Shown here piece after piece: positions 17,446-24,270 of a stretch of DNA of 24,270 nt. Position numbers and translations under genes: made by a program. The notes below the pieces were generated by a model. The model searched no databases, had not been told where the DNA came from, and was given only the letters and a program-made list of their open reading frames with translations. The stretch lies in NCBI RefSeq assembly GCF_001555965.1, contig NZ_LSHX01000027.1, forward strand, positions 1 through 24,270. The letters run 5' to 3'. This stretch comes from Sphingomonas sp. CCH21-G11 (GTDB lineage: Bacteria > Pseudomonadota > Alphaproteobacteria > Sphingomonadales > Sphingomonadaceae). The number at the start of each line of letters is the position of its first letter. The first letter of the stretch is position 1.

Positions 17446-19182
17446 ATGAACGAAGCCGATCGATCCGCGCAATCGACGCCGGCATGGCCGGCGCGCACGC
17501 CGTTGCTTGCCGGGCTGGGGCTGGCGACTGGCCTGACCGCGCATCGCATTGTCGAGGCCTCAGGCCAAAACCCCGGTGCCGTCGCGATCGGCTGGTTCAG
17601 CTTTGTCGTGGTTGCTGCCGCTGTCATCGGCTTCACGATCGATCGACCGCGCGGCGTTGCGTCATTGCTGTTCGGCCTGGGGTGCGGCGTCATCGCCGGC
17701 CTGATCGCCGCATTGAACGGCCCGACCGAGAGCTGGAGCGCGAGCGAAGGCTGGCGGATGGTCAGCGGGGCGCTGGCGATCGGCATCGCCGCGCCGCTGT
17801 TTCAGGCAAGCACGCGGCAGGGGCGCGGGTGGCCGTCGATTGCCGTCCAGTCGGTCCACGATCATGCCTGGACCAACGCGGTGCTGTTCGCCGGCAGCTG
17901 GGTGTTTGTCGGCATCGCGTTCCTGCTGCTGCTGGTGGTCAGCGAGCTGTTCCACCTGATCGGCATCGATCTGCTGCGCGATTGGCTGCGCGACAACGCG
18001 GTCGTGGCTGCGCTGGTCGGCGGCGCGTTCGGCGCGGGGCTGGGGCTGTTGCGCGATCAGGACCGGGTGGTGCGCCTGCTCCAGGCGGTGGTGCGCAACG
18101 TGCTGGCGGTGCTGGCCCCGATGCTGGGCGCGGCGTTGCTCATTTTCCTGGGCGCGCTGCCCTTCACGGGCGTCGATGCGTTGTGGGAAGCTTGGGGATC
18201 GGCGGCAACCTTGCTGCTTGCCTGCGCGGTCGCGGCGCTGGTGCTGGTCAATGCGGTGATCGGCAACGCGCCGGAGGAGGAAGCGCGCAACCGCGCGCTG
18301 CGGTTCGGCGCGATCGCGCTCGGCATCGTCATGCTGCCGCTGGCGCTGCTCGCCGCCTTCGCGATCGGCCTGCGCGTCCATCAATATGGCATCACGCCCG
18401 ACCGGCTATGGGCGATCAGCTTCGCCACGCTCGCCAGTGCGTACGGCCTTGCCTATCTGGTGACGCTGGTCCGCGCGCGCACGGCGTGGATGGCGGCGCT
18501 GCGCCGCGCCAATCTGCGCCTGGCGATCGGCACTGCGCTGTTCGCGCTGCTGCTCGCGACCCCGCTGGCCGGCTTCAACGCGATCGCGACGCGCGACCAG
18601 ATCGCCCGGCTGGAATCGGGCAGGGTGCGCGCGGACCAGTTCGACTGGACGGCGCTGCGCTTCGATTTCGGCGCACCGGGGCGTCGTGCGCTCGAACGGC
18701 TGGCCAGGGGACCCGACAAGGCGCTGGCGGCGCGGGCCGCGGCCGCGCTGGGCCAGACCAGCCGCTACGCGGCGGCTCAGGACGCGCAGCGTCGCGCGAG
18801 CACCGCGTCGATGGCTCGCCGGGTGCGAGTCCTGCCCGCCGGGACCGCGCTGCCCGACGGGTTGCGCGATCGCCTGGCCGATATCGGCGACTGCGGCTTC
18901 GACACCGCGCGCTGCACCGTGCTGTTCGTCTCACCGCGCGAGGCGCTGGTCCTCCCCGACGGCTGCATCTCGGGGCCCGCGACCATTGCGGCGTGCGACG
19001 CGACGCGGCTGGAACGCAATCCCGGCGGCTGGGCGGTCGCGCCGATCCGCCCCGTCGCCGGCGCCGGTGCCGCGCCCGGCAGCCTCGCCCGCGACTATCG
19101 CGCCGGGCGGCTGGAAGTCCGCCGGGTCGAGCGCCGCCAGCTCTTCATCGGCGACCAGCCGGTCGGTGCCGCGTTCGAGTGA
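17446..19182 (+). CDS. DUF4153 multi-pass membrane protein
   Basis: A 578-residue inner-membrane protein. About ten hydrophobic segments occupy the first ~390 residues (for example VAIGWFSFVVVAAAVIGF, AVLFAGSWVFVGIAFLLLLV and LAIGTALFALLLATPLAGF). A soluble C-terminal part of about 190 residues follows, with several Cys (CGFDTARC, CISG, CDATR). The pattern WSASEGWRM and DHAWTNAVL, then the ALPFTGVDALW region, is that of DUF4153 proteins common in sphingomonads. Function unknown. Start ATG 17446 has a strong GGAGGGAGCGGAGGGG leader; a start at 17377 is less likely. Diverges from the DUF3089 gene; gatC follows after 48 bases on the same strand. Confidence 0.88.
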   Translation: MNEADRSAQSTPAWPARTPLLAGLGLATGLTAHRIVEASGQNPGAVAIGWFSFVVVAAAVIGFTIDRPRGVASLLFGLGCGVIAGLIAALNGPTESWSASEGWRMVSGALAIGIAAPLFQASTRQGRGWPSIAVQSVHDHAWTNAVLFAGSWVFVGIAFLLLLVVSELFHLIGIDLLRDWLRDNAVVAALVGGAFGAGLGLLRDQDRVVRLLQAVVRNVLAVLAPMLGAALLIFLGALPFTGVDALWEAWGSAATLLLACAVAALVLVNAVIGNAPEEEARNRALRFGAIALGIVMLPLALLAAFAIGLRVHQYGITPDRLWAISFATLASAYGLAYLVTLVRARTAWMAALRRANLRLAIGTALFALLLATPLAGFNAIATRDQIARLESGRVRADQFDWTALRFDFGAPGRRALERLARGPDKALAARAAAALGQTSRYAAAQDAQRRASTASMARRVRVLPAGTALPDGLRDRLADIGDCGFDTARCTVLFVSPREALVLPDGCISGPATIAACDATRLERNPGGWAVAPIRPVAGAGAAPGSLARDYRAGRLEVRRVERRQLFIGDQPVGAAFE

Positions 19183-19230
19183 CGCTTTGGCGTTGCGCCG
19201 CCCCCGCGGCCGGTGCTAGCCGCTCGGGCC

Positions 19231-19518
19231 ATGTCCGTAGATATCTCCACCGTCAAACGGGTCGCCGGGCTCGCCCGCATCGCGATCACCGATGATGAAG
19301 CCGCGCGCCTCGCGCCTGAACTCGCCAACATCCTGGGCTGGATCGAGCAGCTGAGCGAAGTCGACTGCACCGGCATCGAACCGATGACCGCGGTCATCCC
19401 CAACACGCTGCGGCTGCGCGATGATGTCGTCACCGACGGTGATTGCCGCGACGCGGTGCTCGCGAATGCGCCCCAGGCCGAACACGGCTTCTTCGCAGTG
19501 CCGAAGGTGATCGAATGA
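19231..19518 (+). CDS. gatC: Glu/Asp-tRNA amidotransferase subunit C
   Basis: A 95-residue GatC, the small subunit that wraps the GatA-GatB interface of the amidotransferase converting Glu-tRNA(Gln) to Gln-tRNA(Gln) (and Asp-tRNA(Asn) where relevant). Family signs: [39 protein letters not shown] and C-terminal [13 protein letters not shown] at 19231 has no clear Shine-Dalgarno, so translation may be leaderless or weak. The stop overlaps gatA (ATGA). Confidence 0.96.
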   Translation: MSVDISTVKRVAGLARIAITDDEAARLAPELANILGWIEQLSEVDCTGIEPMTAVIPNTLRLRDDVVTDGDCRDAVLANAPQAEHGFFAVPKVIE

Positions 19519-20999
19519 CCGACCTCACCGATCTCGGCATCGCGGCGCTGCGCGACGGCATCCGCCTAGGCAATTTCAGCGCGCGCGAAGTCGCCGACCA
19601 GTTCATCGTCAAGGTCAGCAAGGCCAAGCCGCTCAACGCGTTCCTTGTTGAAACCCCCGATCACGCGCTCGCCGCCGCGCGTGAGGCCGACGCGGCGCGC
19701 GCGGCGGGTGAGGTGCTGAAGCCGCTCGCCGGCGTGCCGATCGGGATGAAGGACCTGTTCTGCACCAGGGGCGTGACCTCGACCGCGGCCAGCCACATCC
19801 TCGAAGGTTTCAAGCCGACCTATGAATCGACGGTCAGCCAGAAATTGTGGGATGCCGGCGCGGGCATGCTGGGCAAGCTCAACATGGACCAGTTCGCGAT
19901 GGGATCGTCCAACGAAACCAGCGCGTTCGGCAATGTGGTCAGTCCCTGGCGACGCAAGGACGGCGGCAATGCCCCGCTGACCCCCGGCGGATCGTCGGGC
20001 GGCAGCTCGGCGGCGATCGCGGCGCGGCTGTGCCCCGGCGCCACCGGCACCGACACCGGCGGCTCGATCCGCCAGCCGGCCGCGTTCACCGGCATTGCGG
20101 GGATCAAGCCGACCTATGGCCGCTGCTCGCGCTTCGGCATCATCGCCTTTGCCTCCTCGCTCGACCAGGCGGGACCGATGGCGCGCGATGTCCGCGACTG
20201 CGCGATCCTGCTCAGGGAAATGGCAGGGTTCGATCCGCGCGACGCGACTTCGCTCGACGTCGCCGTGCCCGACTGGGAGGCCGCGCTGTCGCCCAGCCTG
20301 GCGGGCAAGCGCATCGGCATCCCGAAGGAGTATCGCGTCGACGGCATGCCCGCCGCGATCGACGCCTTGTGGCAGCAGGGCATCGCCTATGCCCGCGATG
20401 CCGGAGCCGAGATCGTCGAGGTCTCGCTGCCCCACACCCGCTACGCGCTGCCGGCTTACTACATCATCGCGCCGGCGGAGGCGTCGTCCAACCTCGCCCG
20501 TTATGACGGGGTGCGCTATGGCCAGCGCGACCTGCCTGATGGCGCGGGGTTGCAGGACATGTATGCCGCCACCCGCGCCGCCGGCTTCGGCGATGAGGTC
20601 AAGCGGCGCATCATGATCGGCACCTATGTGCTCTCGGCCGGCTTCTACGACGCCTATTATACCCAGGCGCAAAAGGTCCGCGCGCTGATCGCCCGCGATT
20701 TCGAGCGCGTGTGGGACCAGTGCGACCTGCTGCTCACCCCGACTGCGCCGTCATCGGCCTTTGCGTTGGGGGAAAAGTCCGCCGATCCGATCGCCATGTA
20801 TCTGAACGACGTCTTCACCGTCCCGTCCTCGCTCGCCGGCCTGCCGGCGATGAGCGTGCCGGCCGGGCTGGACGAGGCCGGGCTCCCGCTGGGCCTCCAG
20901 ATCATCGGCAAGCCGCTCGACGAACAGGGCGTGCTCAACGCCGGCCTCGCGATCGAGCAGCGCGCGGGCTTCGTCGCGCGGCCGGACGCGTGGTGGTAA
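19515..20999 (+). CDS. gatA: Glu/Asp-tRNA amidotransferase subunit A
   Basis: A 494-residue amidase-signature subunit that frees ammonia from glutamine for tRNA amidation. The Lys-Ser-cisSer triad is visible: Lys79 in [10 protein letters not shown], Ser160 in TPGGSSGGS and nucleophile Ser184 in [15 protein letters not shown]. Length and the C-terminal [13 protein letters not shown] and [12 protein letters not shown] are standard. The ATG at 19515 overlaps the gatC stop. Normally gatB would follow; here a toxin-antitoxin pair intervenes. Confidence 0.97.
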   Translation: MTDLTDLGIAALRDGIRLGNFSAREVADQFIVKVSKAKPLNAFLVETPDHALAAAREADAARAAGEVLKPLAGVPIGMKDLFCTRGVTSTAASHILEGFKPTYESTVSQKLWDAGAGMLGKLNMDQFAMGSSNETSAFGNVVSPWRRKDGGNAPLTPGGSSGGSSAAIAARLCPGATGTDTGGSIRQPAAFTGIAGIKPTYGRCSRFGIIAFASSLDQAGPMARDVRDCAILLREMAGFDPRDATSLDVAVPDWEAALSPSLAGKRIGIPKEYRVDGMPAAIDALWQQGIAYARDAGAEIVEVSLPHTRYALPAYYIIAPAEASSNLARYDGVRYGQRDLPDGAGLQDMYAATRAAGFGDEVKRRIMIGTYVLSAGFYDAYYTQAQKVRALIARDFERVWDQCDLLLTPTAPSSAFALGEKSADPIAMYLNDVFTVPSSLAGLPAMSVPAGLDEAGLPLGLQIIGKPLDEQGVLNAGLAIEQRAGFVARPDAWW

Positions 21000-21011
21000 T
21001 GGCGATGGCGA

Positions 21012-21031
21012 GGTGTTACCTTGGTAACACC
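21012..21031. promoter_or_regulatory. Perfect palindrome upstream of antitoxin gene (operator candidate)
   Basis: GGTGTTACC-TT-GGTAACACC, 9-bp arms with a two-base centre, starts 12 bases after the gatA stop and ends just before the GGAG ribosome site of the antitoxin gene. AbrB-type antitoxins commonly repress their own operon at such palindromes. As RNA it could also form a hairpin between gatA and the module. Confidence 0.55.
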
Positions 21032-21044
21032 GGAGACTGAAGCC

Positions 21045-21347
21045 ATGAACGCGCAAAGCAAGATCGAGCATGAGACGCTGGTCAACATGACCAGCAAGGG
21101 TCAGGTGCTGATCCCGAAAGAGGTTCGTGAAAAGAACGGGCTGATCCCCAACAGCCCGGTACGGGTAGGGATCAACGACCGCGGCGAGACGGTTGTGCTG
21201 CCCGGTAATCCGGAGCCAGCCGAAACGCTCGAGGAGCGCACCGCGCGCATTCGTGCCGCGATCGAAAGTGTCCGTGGCAGTATCGACCTGGGCGGCATGA
21301 CGACGGACGAATATATGCGCGAAATCCGTGGCGATTGGGAGCCGTGA
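21045..21347 (+). CDS. vapB: AbrB/SpoVT-type antitoxin (VapB-like)
   Basis: A 100-residue protein with an N-terminal swapped-hairpin AbrB DNA-binding domain (MTSKGQVLIPKEVREKNGL, then VRVGINDRGETVVLP, about residues 14-55). The acidic C-terminal tail ends [16 protein letters not shown], the kind that wraps a VapC toxin. ATG at 21045, GGAG 9 bases upstream. Its stop overlaps the toxin's GTG start, and a 20-base palindrome lies just upstream. It probably binds DNA as an autorepressor and neutralises the following PIN toxin. Confidence 0.85.
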   Translation: MNAQSKIEHETLVNMTSKGQVLIPKEVREKNGLIPNSPVRVGINDRGETVVLPGNPEPAETLEERTARIRAAIESVRGSIDLGGMTTDEYMREIRGDWEP

Positions 21348-21766
21348 TCCTTGTCGACTCGAATGTCCTGATCGACGTGTTCGATGCCAATCAACCTTGG
21401 CATCACTGGTCCGCGGGCACGCTGAGCATCACAGCCGCGGCCGATGGCATTGGGATCAACGCCATCATCGTCGCCGAAGTCGCACCGCGCATGCACTCGC
21501 TGGCGATGTTTCACGACCGTATCGGGCGGATCGGTGCCGAAATCCTCGATCTGACGCCCGAAGCCGCCTTCGCTGCGGGCCGCGCTTTCGATCTTTATCG
21601 GGCGCGACGTCGCGAAAAATCGGTGAAATCCGGTGCGGTCCTGCCTGATTTCTTTATCGGCGGCCACGCCACGGTATTAGGTGCGTCGATCTTGACCCGT
21701 GACCCACGCTTTTACCGCAGCTATTTCCCCGAATTGACCCTCATCACCCCAGAGACCCAGCCATGA
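21344..21766 (+). CDS. vapC: PIN-domain ribonuclease toxin (VapC-like)
   Basis: A 140-residue PIN-domain protein. The acidic metal-binding residues are Asp5 ([11 protein letters not shown]), Glu45 (IIVAEVAPR), Asp102 ([10 protein letters not shown]) and Asp120 (ILTRDPRFY), the order expected of VapC toxins, which cut tRNAs or other structured RNA. The GTG at 21344 overlaps the antitoxin stop (GTGA); a TTG at 21335 is an alternative. Its stop overlaps the gatB ATG at 21763, so toxin and gatB are translationally coupled. All four catalytic acids are intact, so the toxin is probably functional. The RNA target cannot be read from sequence. Confidence 0.88.
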   Translation: MILVDSNVLIDVFDANQPWHHWSAGTLSITAAADGIGINAIIVAEVAPRMHSLAMFHDRIGRIGAEILDLTPEAAFAAGRAFDLYRARRREKSVKSGAVLPDFFIGGHATVLGASILTRDPRFYRSYFPELTLITPETQP

Positions 21767-23250
21767 CCGAGACCGCCACCACCTCCACCTACCGCATCCC
21801 CGGCGCGACCGGCGACTGGGAAGTCGTGATCGGGCTGGAGGTCCACGCCCAGGTCACGTCCAAGGCCAAGCTGTTTTCCGGCGCGGCCACCGATTTCGGG
21901 GCGGAACCGAACACGCAGGTGTCGCTGATCGACGCCGCAATGCCCGGGATGCTGCCGGTGCCCAATCGCGAATGCATCCGCCAGGCGGTGCGCACCGGCC
22001 TCGCCATCGATGCGCAGATCAACAAATGGTCGCGCTTCGACCGCAAGAACTATTTCTACGCCGATCTGCCCCAGGGATATCAGATCAGCCAGCTCTATCA
22101 CCCGCTGGTGGGCGAGGGTGCGCTGACCATCGACGCGGATGAAAAGGCCGGGATTGCCGCGCCCAAGCGCATCTGCATCGAGCGCATCCATGTCGAGCAG
22201 GATGCGGGCAAGCTGATGCACGATCAGCATCCGACCCGTTCCTATGTCGACCTCAACCGCTCGGGCGTCGCGCTGATGGAAATCGTCAGCCGCCCCGACA
22301 TGGCGTCGCCGGCGGAGGCGGGCGCCTATCTTTCCAAGCTCCGCTCGATCCTGCGCTATGTCGGCTCGTGCGACGGCAATATGGACCAGGGATCGATGCG
22401 CGCCGACGTCAATGTCAGCGTGCGCAAGCCCGGCGATCCGCTGGGCACGCGCACCGAGACCAAGAACGTCAACTCGGTCCGCTTCGTCATGCAGGCGATC
22501 GAGCATGAGGCGCGCCGCCAGGTCGACGTGCTCGAATCGGGTGGCACGATCGTCCAGGAGACCCGGCTGTTCGATCCCGACAAGGGCACGACCCGGTCGA
22601 TGCGGTCGAAGGAGGACGCGCACGACTATCGCTATTTCCCCGATCCCGACCTGCTGCCGCTCGAACTCGACGATGCGTTCATCGCGGAATGCCGCGCGTC
22701 CCTGCCCGAACTGCCCGACGCCAAGCGCGCGCGATACGAAGGGCTGGGCATCACGCCCTACAACGCCGCGGTGCTGACCGCCGATGTCGAGACCGCGCGC
22801 TGGTTCGACGCGCTGCTCGATGCGGGCGCTGCGCCGGTTCAGGCGGCGAACTGGGTCGGTGCCGAGCTGTTCGGCGCGCTCAACCGGCTTGGCAAGGAAA
22901 TTGAGGAAAGCCCGGTAAGCCCCTCTCAGGCAGCCGAATTGCTTGGACTGATCGCCGACGGCACGCTGTCGAATACGCTCGCCAAGCAGGTGTTCGAGAT
23001 CATGCTGGAAACCGGCCAGGATGCCGGCGCGATCGTCGAAGAGCGTGGCCTCAAGCAGACCAGCGACACGGGCGCGATCGAGGCGGAAATCGCCAAGGTG
23101 ATGGCCGCCAATGCCGACAAGGTCGCCGAATATCGCGGCGGCAAGGACAAATTGTTCGGCTTCTTCGTCGGCCAGACGATGAAGGCGATGGCGGGCAAGG
23201 CCAATCCCGCGGTGGTGAATGAGTTGCTGAAAAAGGCGCTGGACGGCTGA
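21763..23250 (+). CDS. gatB: Glu/Asp-tRNA amidotransferase subunit B
   Basis: A 495-residue tRNA-binding and kinase subunit that activates the mischarged amino acid before amidation. GatB signatures are clear: [20 protein letters not shown] near residue 21, then [28 protein letters not shown] and [14 protein letters not shown], with an AspB-type catalytic N-domain. The C-terminal YqeY-like tRNA-binding tail contains [20 protein letters not shown]. The ATG overlaps the vapC stop, so gatB translation may depend on ribosomes leaving the toxin gene. Confidence 0.97.
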   Translation: MTETATTSTYRIPGATGDWEVVIGLEVHAQVTSKAKLFSGAATDFGAEPNTQVSLIDAAMPGMLPVPNRECIRQAVRTGLAIDAQINKWSRFDRKNYFYADLPQGYQISQLYHPLVGEGALTIDADEKAGIAAPKRICIERIHVEQDAGKLMHDQHPTRSYVDLNRSGVALMEIVSRPDMASPAEAGAYLSKLRSILRYVGSCDGNMDQGSMRADVNVSVRKPGDPLGTRTETKNVNSVRFVMQAIEHEARRQVDVLESGGTIVQETRLFDPDKGTTRSMRSKEDAHDYRYFPDPDLLPLELDDAFIAECRASLPELPDAKRARYEGLGITPYNAAVLTADVETARWFDALLDAGAAPVQAANWVGAELFGALNRLGKEIEESPVSPSQAAELLGLIADGTLSNTLAKQVFEIMLETGQDAGAIVEERGLKQTSDTGAIEAEIAKVMAANADKVAEYRGGKDKLFGFFVGQTMKAMAGKANPAVVNELLKKALDG

Positions 23251-23307
23251 GCGTGAGCCCCGGCCCCTCGGGTCGCTTGCGAAGGTTGAAGGGTTGCGCG
23301 TGCTGCC

Positions 23308-23395
23308 CAGTGGATGCCGGAACAAGTCCGGCGTGACGGACGGGCTTTGGTAACCTCCCTTCACCGTCACCCCGGCCTTGTGCCGGGGTCCACTG
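23308..23395. repeat. REP-doublet-like inverted repeat downstream of gatB
   Basis: Half-units at 23311-23337 and 23366-23392 are inverted and agree at 22 of 27 positions, with outer arms CAGTGGA/TCCACTG. Each holds a CCGG-stemmed hairpin. The right half is nearly identical to the repeat between ruvX and pyrB. It lies in the 259-base gap between gatB and the PPIase gene and could end gat transcription. The remainder of the gap shows nothing else I can identify. Confidence 0.8.
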
Positions 23396-23509
23396 CGCCG
23401 ACTGCGCGGTGGGCTGATGTTTTGCACTGTCCTTCAAGCCGGTGACGTGGCTAGGCTTGGGACCGCGATTTGCATGACATTCTGCCTAACCCGATCCCGG
23501 AGCCCGGAA

Positions 23510-24190
23510 ATGACTCGCCACAGCCCGCAACTTCCGCAACTTCGCCGGCGTGCCCTTGTCGCCTTCGCCACGTTTGCGTCGCTTTTCGGCTGTGCCTTCG
23601 CGGTCGCCCAGGACGCACCGACGCCGCCCACGCCACCCTTGCCCCGCGTCCTCATCGAAACCAGCGTCGGCACGATGACGGTCGAGGCGGACGTGGTGCA
23701 CGCGCCGGTCACGGCGGGCGATTTTCTGAAATATGTCGCGCAGAAGCGGCTGGACGGCGTCGTCTTCTATCGCGTCGTCAAGGTTCAGGACCAGTTCGGC
23801 TTCGTCCAGTTCGGGCCGCAGGGCGACCCCAAACGCGTGCTGCCGCCGATCAAACATGAGCCGACGACGCAGACGGGCCTCAGCCACACCGACGGCGTGC
23901 TGTCGGTCGCGCGGCTGGAGCCGGGCACGGCGCGGGGCGAGTTCACGATCATGGTCGGCGACCAGCGACGCGGGCTCGACGCCGGCAATGGCGCGCCCGC
24001 CGACAATCTCGGCTATGCCGCCTTCGGCCGCGTGGTCGAGGGGCGCGAGGTGCTGGTCCGCATCCTCGACACCCCGGTCGATCCCGAAAAGAACAGCCGC
24101 GGCGCATTCAAGGGCGAGATGCCCGGCGATCCGGTGCGGATCATCCGCGCGGTGCGCCTCGCGACGCCGGCCAGCGCGCCCGCGCGCTAG
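23510..24190 (+). CDS. Secreted cyclophilin-type peptidyl-prolyl isomerase
   Basis: A 226-residue exported protein. The signal peptide has RRR then ALVAFATFASLFGCAFA, with cleavage probably after AVAQ; the Cys lacks a proper lipobox. The rest is a cyclophilin-like domain (VLIETSVGTMTVEAD, APVTAGDFLKYV, then VVFYRVVK with the catalytic-type Arg), predicted to isomerise prolyl bonds during periplasmic folding. The usual QGGDP loop is FGPQGDP and the FF-I core is EFTIMVGDQ, so activity may be reduced. ATG at 23510 has GGAG 8 bases upstream; an ATG at 23474 is an alternative. No operon partner is visible. Confidence 0.88.
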   Translation: MTRHSPQLPQLRRRALVAFATFASLFGCAFAVAQDAPTPPTPPLPRVLIETSVGTMTVEADVVHAPVTAGDFLKYVAQKRLDGVVFYRVVKVQDQFGFVQFGPQGDPKRVLPPIKHEPTTQTGLSHTDGVLSVARLEPGTARGEFTIMVGDQRRGLDAGNGAPADNLGYAAFGRVVEGREVLVRILDTPVDPEKNSRGAFKGEMPGDPVRIIRAVRLATPASAPAR

Positions 24191-24249
24191 GCGATCGGCT
24201 GGCCCGGTGCCGGGCCTGGAATCGTCGGCGCGGGGTCGGGCACATCGAT
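24187..24249 (-). CDS. Possible 3' end of a convergent gene (partial)
   Basis: On the minus strand a frame open to the contig edge ends IDVPDPAPTIPGPAPGQPIA and a TAG that overlaps the PPIase stop. The Pro/Ala-rich tail looks like a secreted-protein C-terminus, but 20 residues are too few to be sure that it is real. Confidence 0.3.
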   Translation of the reverse strand: MDVPDPAPTIPGPAPGQPIA

Positions 24250-24251
24250 GT

Positions 24252-24270
24252 CTGTCTCTTATACACATCT
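24252..24270 (+). other. Nextera/Tn5 mosaic-end adapter sequence (artefact)
   Basis: The last 19 bases, CTGTCTCTTATACACATCT, are exactly the Tn5 transposase mosaic end used in Nextera libraries. This is untrimmed adapter at a contig end, not genomic DNA. Translated on the minus strand it gives MCIRDR, a familiar artefact at protein N-termini. Confidence 0.97.

Noticed and set aside
17484..19295. 603-residue plus-strand frame overlapping the DUF4153 gene
   Set aside because: Out-of-frame shadow with Arg/Gly-rich composition; the DUF4153 frame has membrane segments and a strong ribosome site.
21721..23427. 568-residue minus-strand frame opposite gatB
   Set aside because: Antisense shadow of gatB extending into a repeat.
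23486..24268. 260-residue minus-strand frame starting MCIRDR
   Set aside because: Begins in adapter sequence and runs antisense to the PPIase gene.

Overview
The window is chromosomal DNA from a GC-rich alphaproteobacterium, most likely a sphingomonad (Sphingomonas or a close relative). This is inferred from the high G+C, a GatCAB amidotransferase, a DUF4153 membrane protein and DUF3089 hydrolase of the kind common in that group, a ParA/SPOR gene block, and many dispersed palindromic repeats. The last 19 bases are a Tn5/Nextera mosaic end, so the right edge is a sequencing-library artefact and the window is the end of a contig.

Layout. (1) 1-8454, minus strand: branched-chain amino-acid block. 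miaA is followed by ilvB, ilvN and ilvC (acetolactate synthase large and small subunits, ketoacid reductoisomerase), then an AT-rich orphan trypsin-like protease, a secreted YceI protein and leuA. A 15-codon leucine-rich leader ORF followed by a GC hairpin lies just upstream of leuA and looks like an attenuator. Palindromic repeats fill both ilv spacers and flank leuA. (2) 8447-9325, plus: serB, whose start overlaps the start of divergent miaA. (3) 9333-13161: a secreted Sel1-SPOR protein (minus) diverges from a tightly coupled three-gene operon (plus): a ParA-like ATPase, a protein with a C-terminal ribbon-helix-helix motif, and a secreted TPR-SPOR protein. This is the best candidate for an uncharacterised system, possibly linking ParA positioning to cell-wall or division functions. 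(4) 13220-17309, minus: DUF3089 hydrolase, ruvX, pyrB and a dihydroorotase-like gene. The last lacks the zinc and catalytic residues (PyrC'-type pseudoenzyme) and carries an in-frame ~122-bp palindromic repeat inside its coding sequence. (5) 17446-19182, plus: DUF4153 membrane protein. (6) 19231-23250, plus: gatC and gatA, then an AbrB/VapC toxin-antitoxin pair, then gatB. The pair sits inside the gat gene set, and the toxin stop overlaps the gatB start. (7) 23510-24190, plus: a secreted cyclophilin-like PPIase, followed by what may be the 3' tail of a convergent gene cut by the contig end.

No rRNA, tRNA, CRISPR array, insertion sequence or replication origin was seen. Starts were set from Shine-Dalgarno sequences, ATGA/GTGA overlaps and family length, so several differ from the longest open frame.
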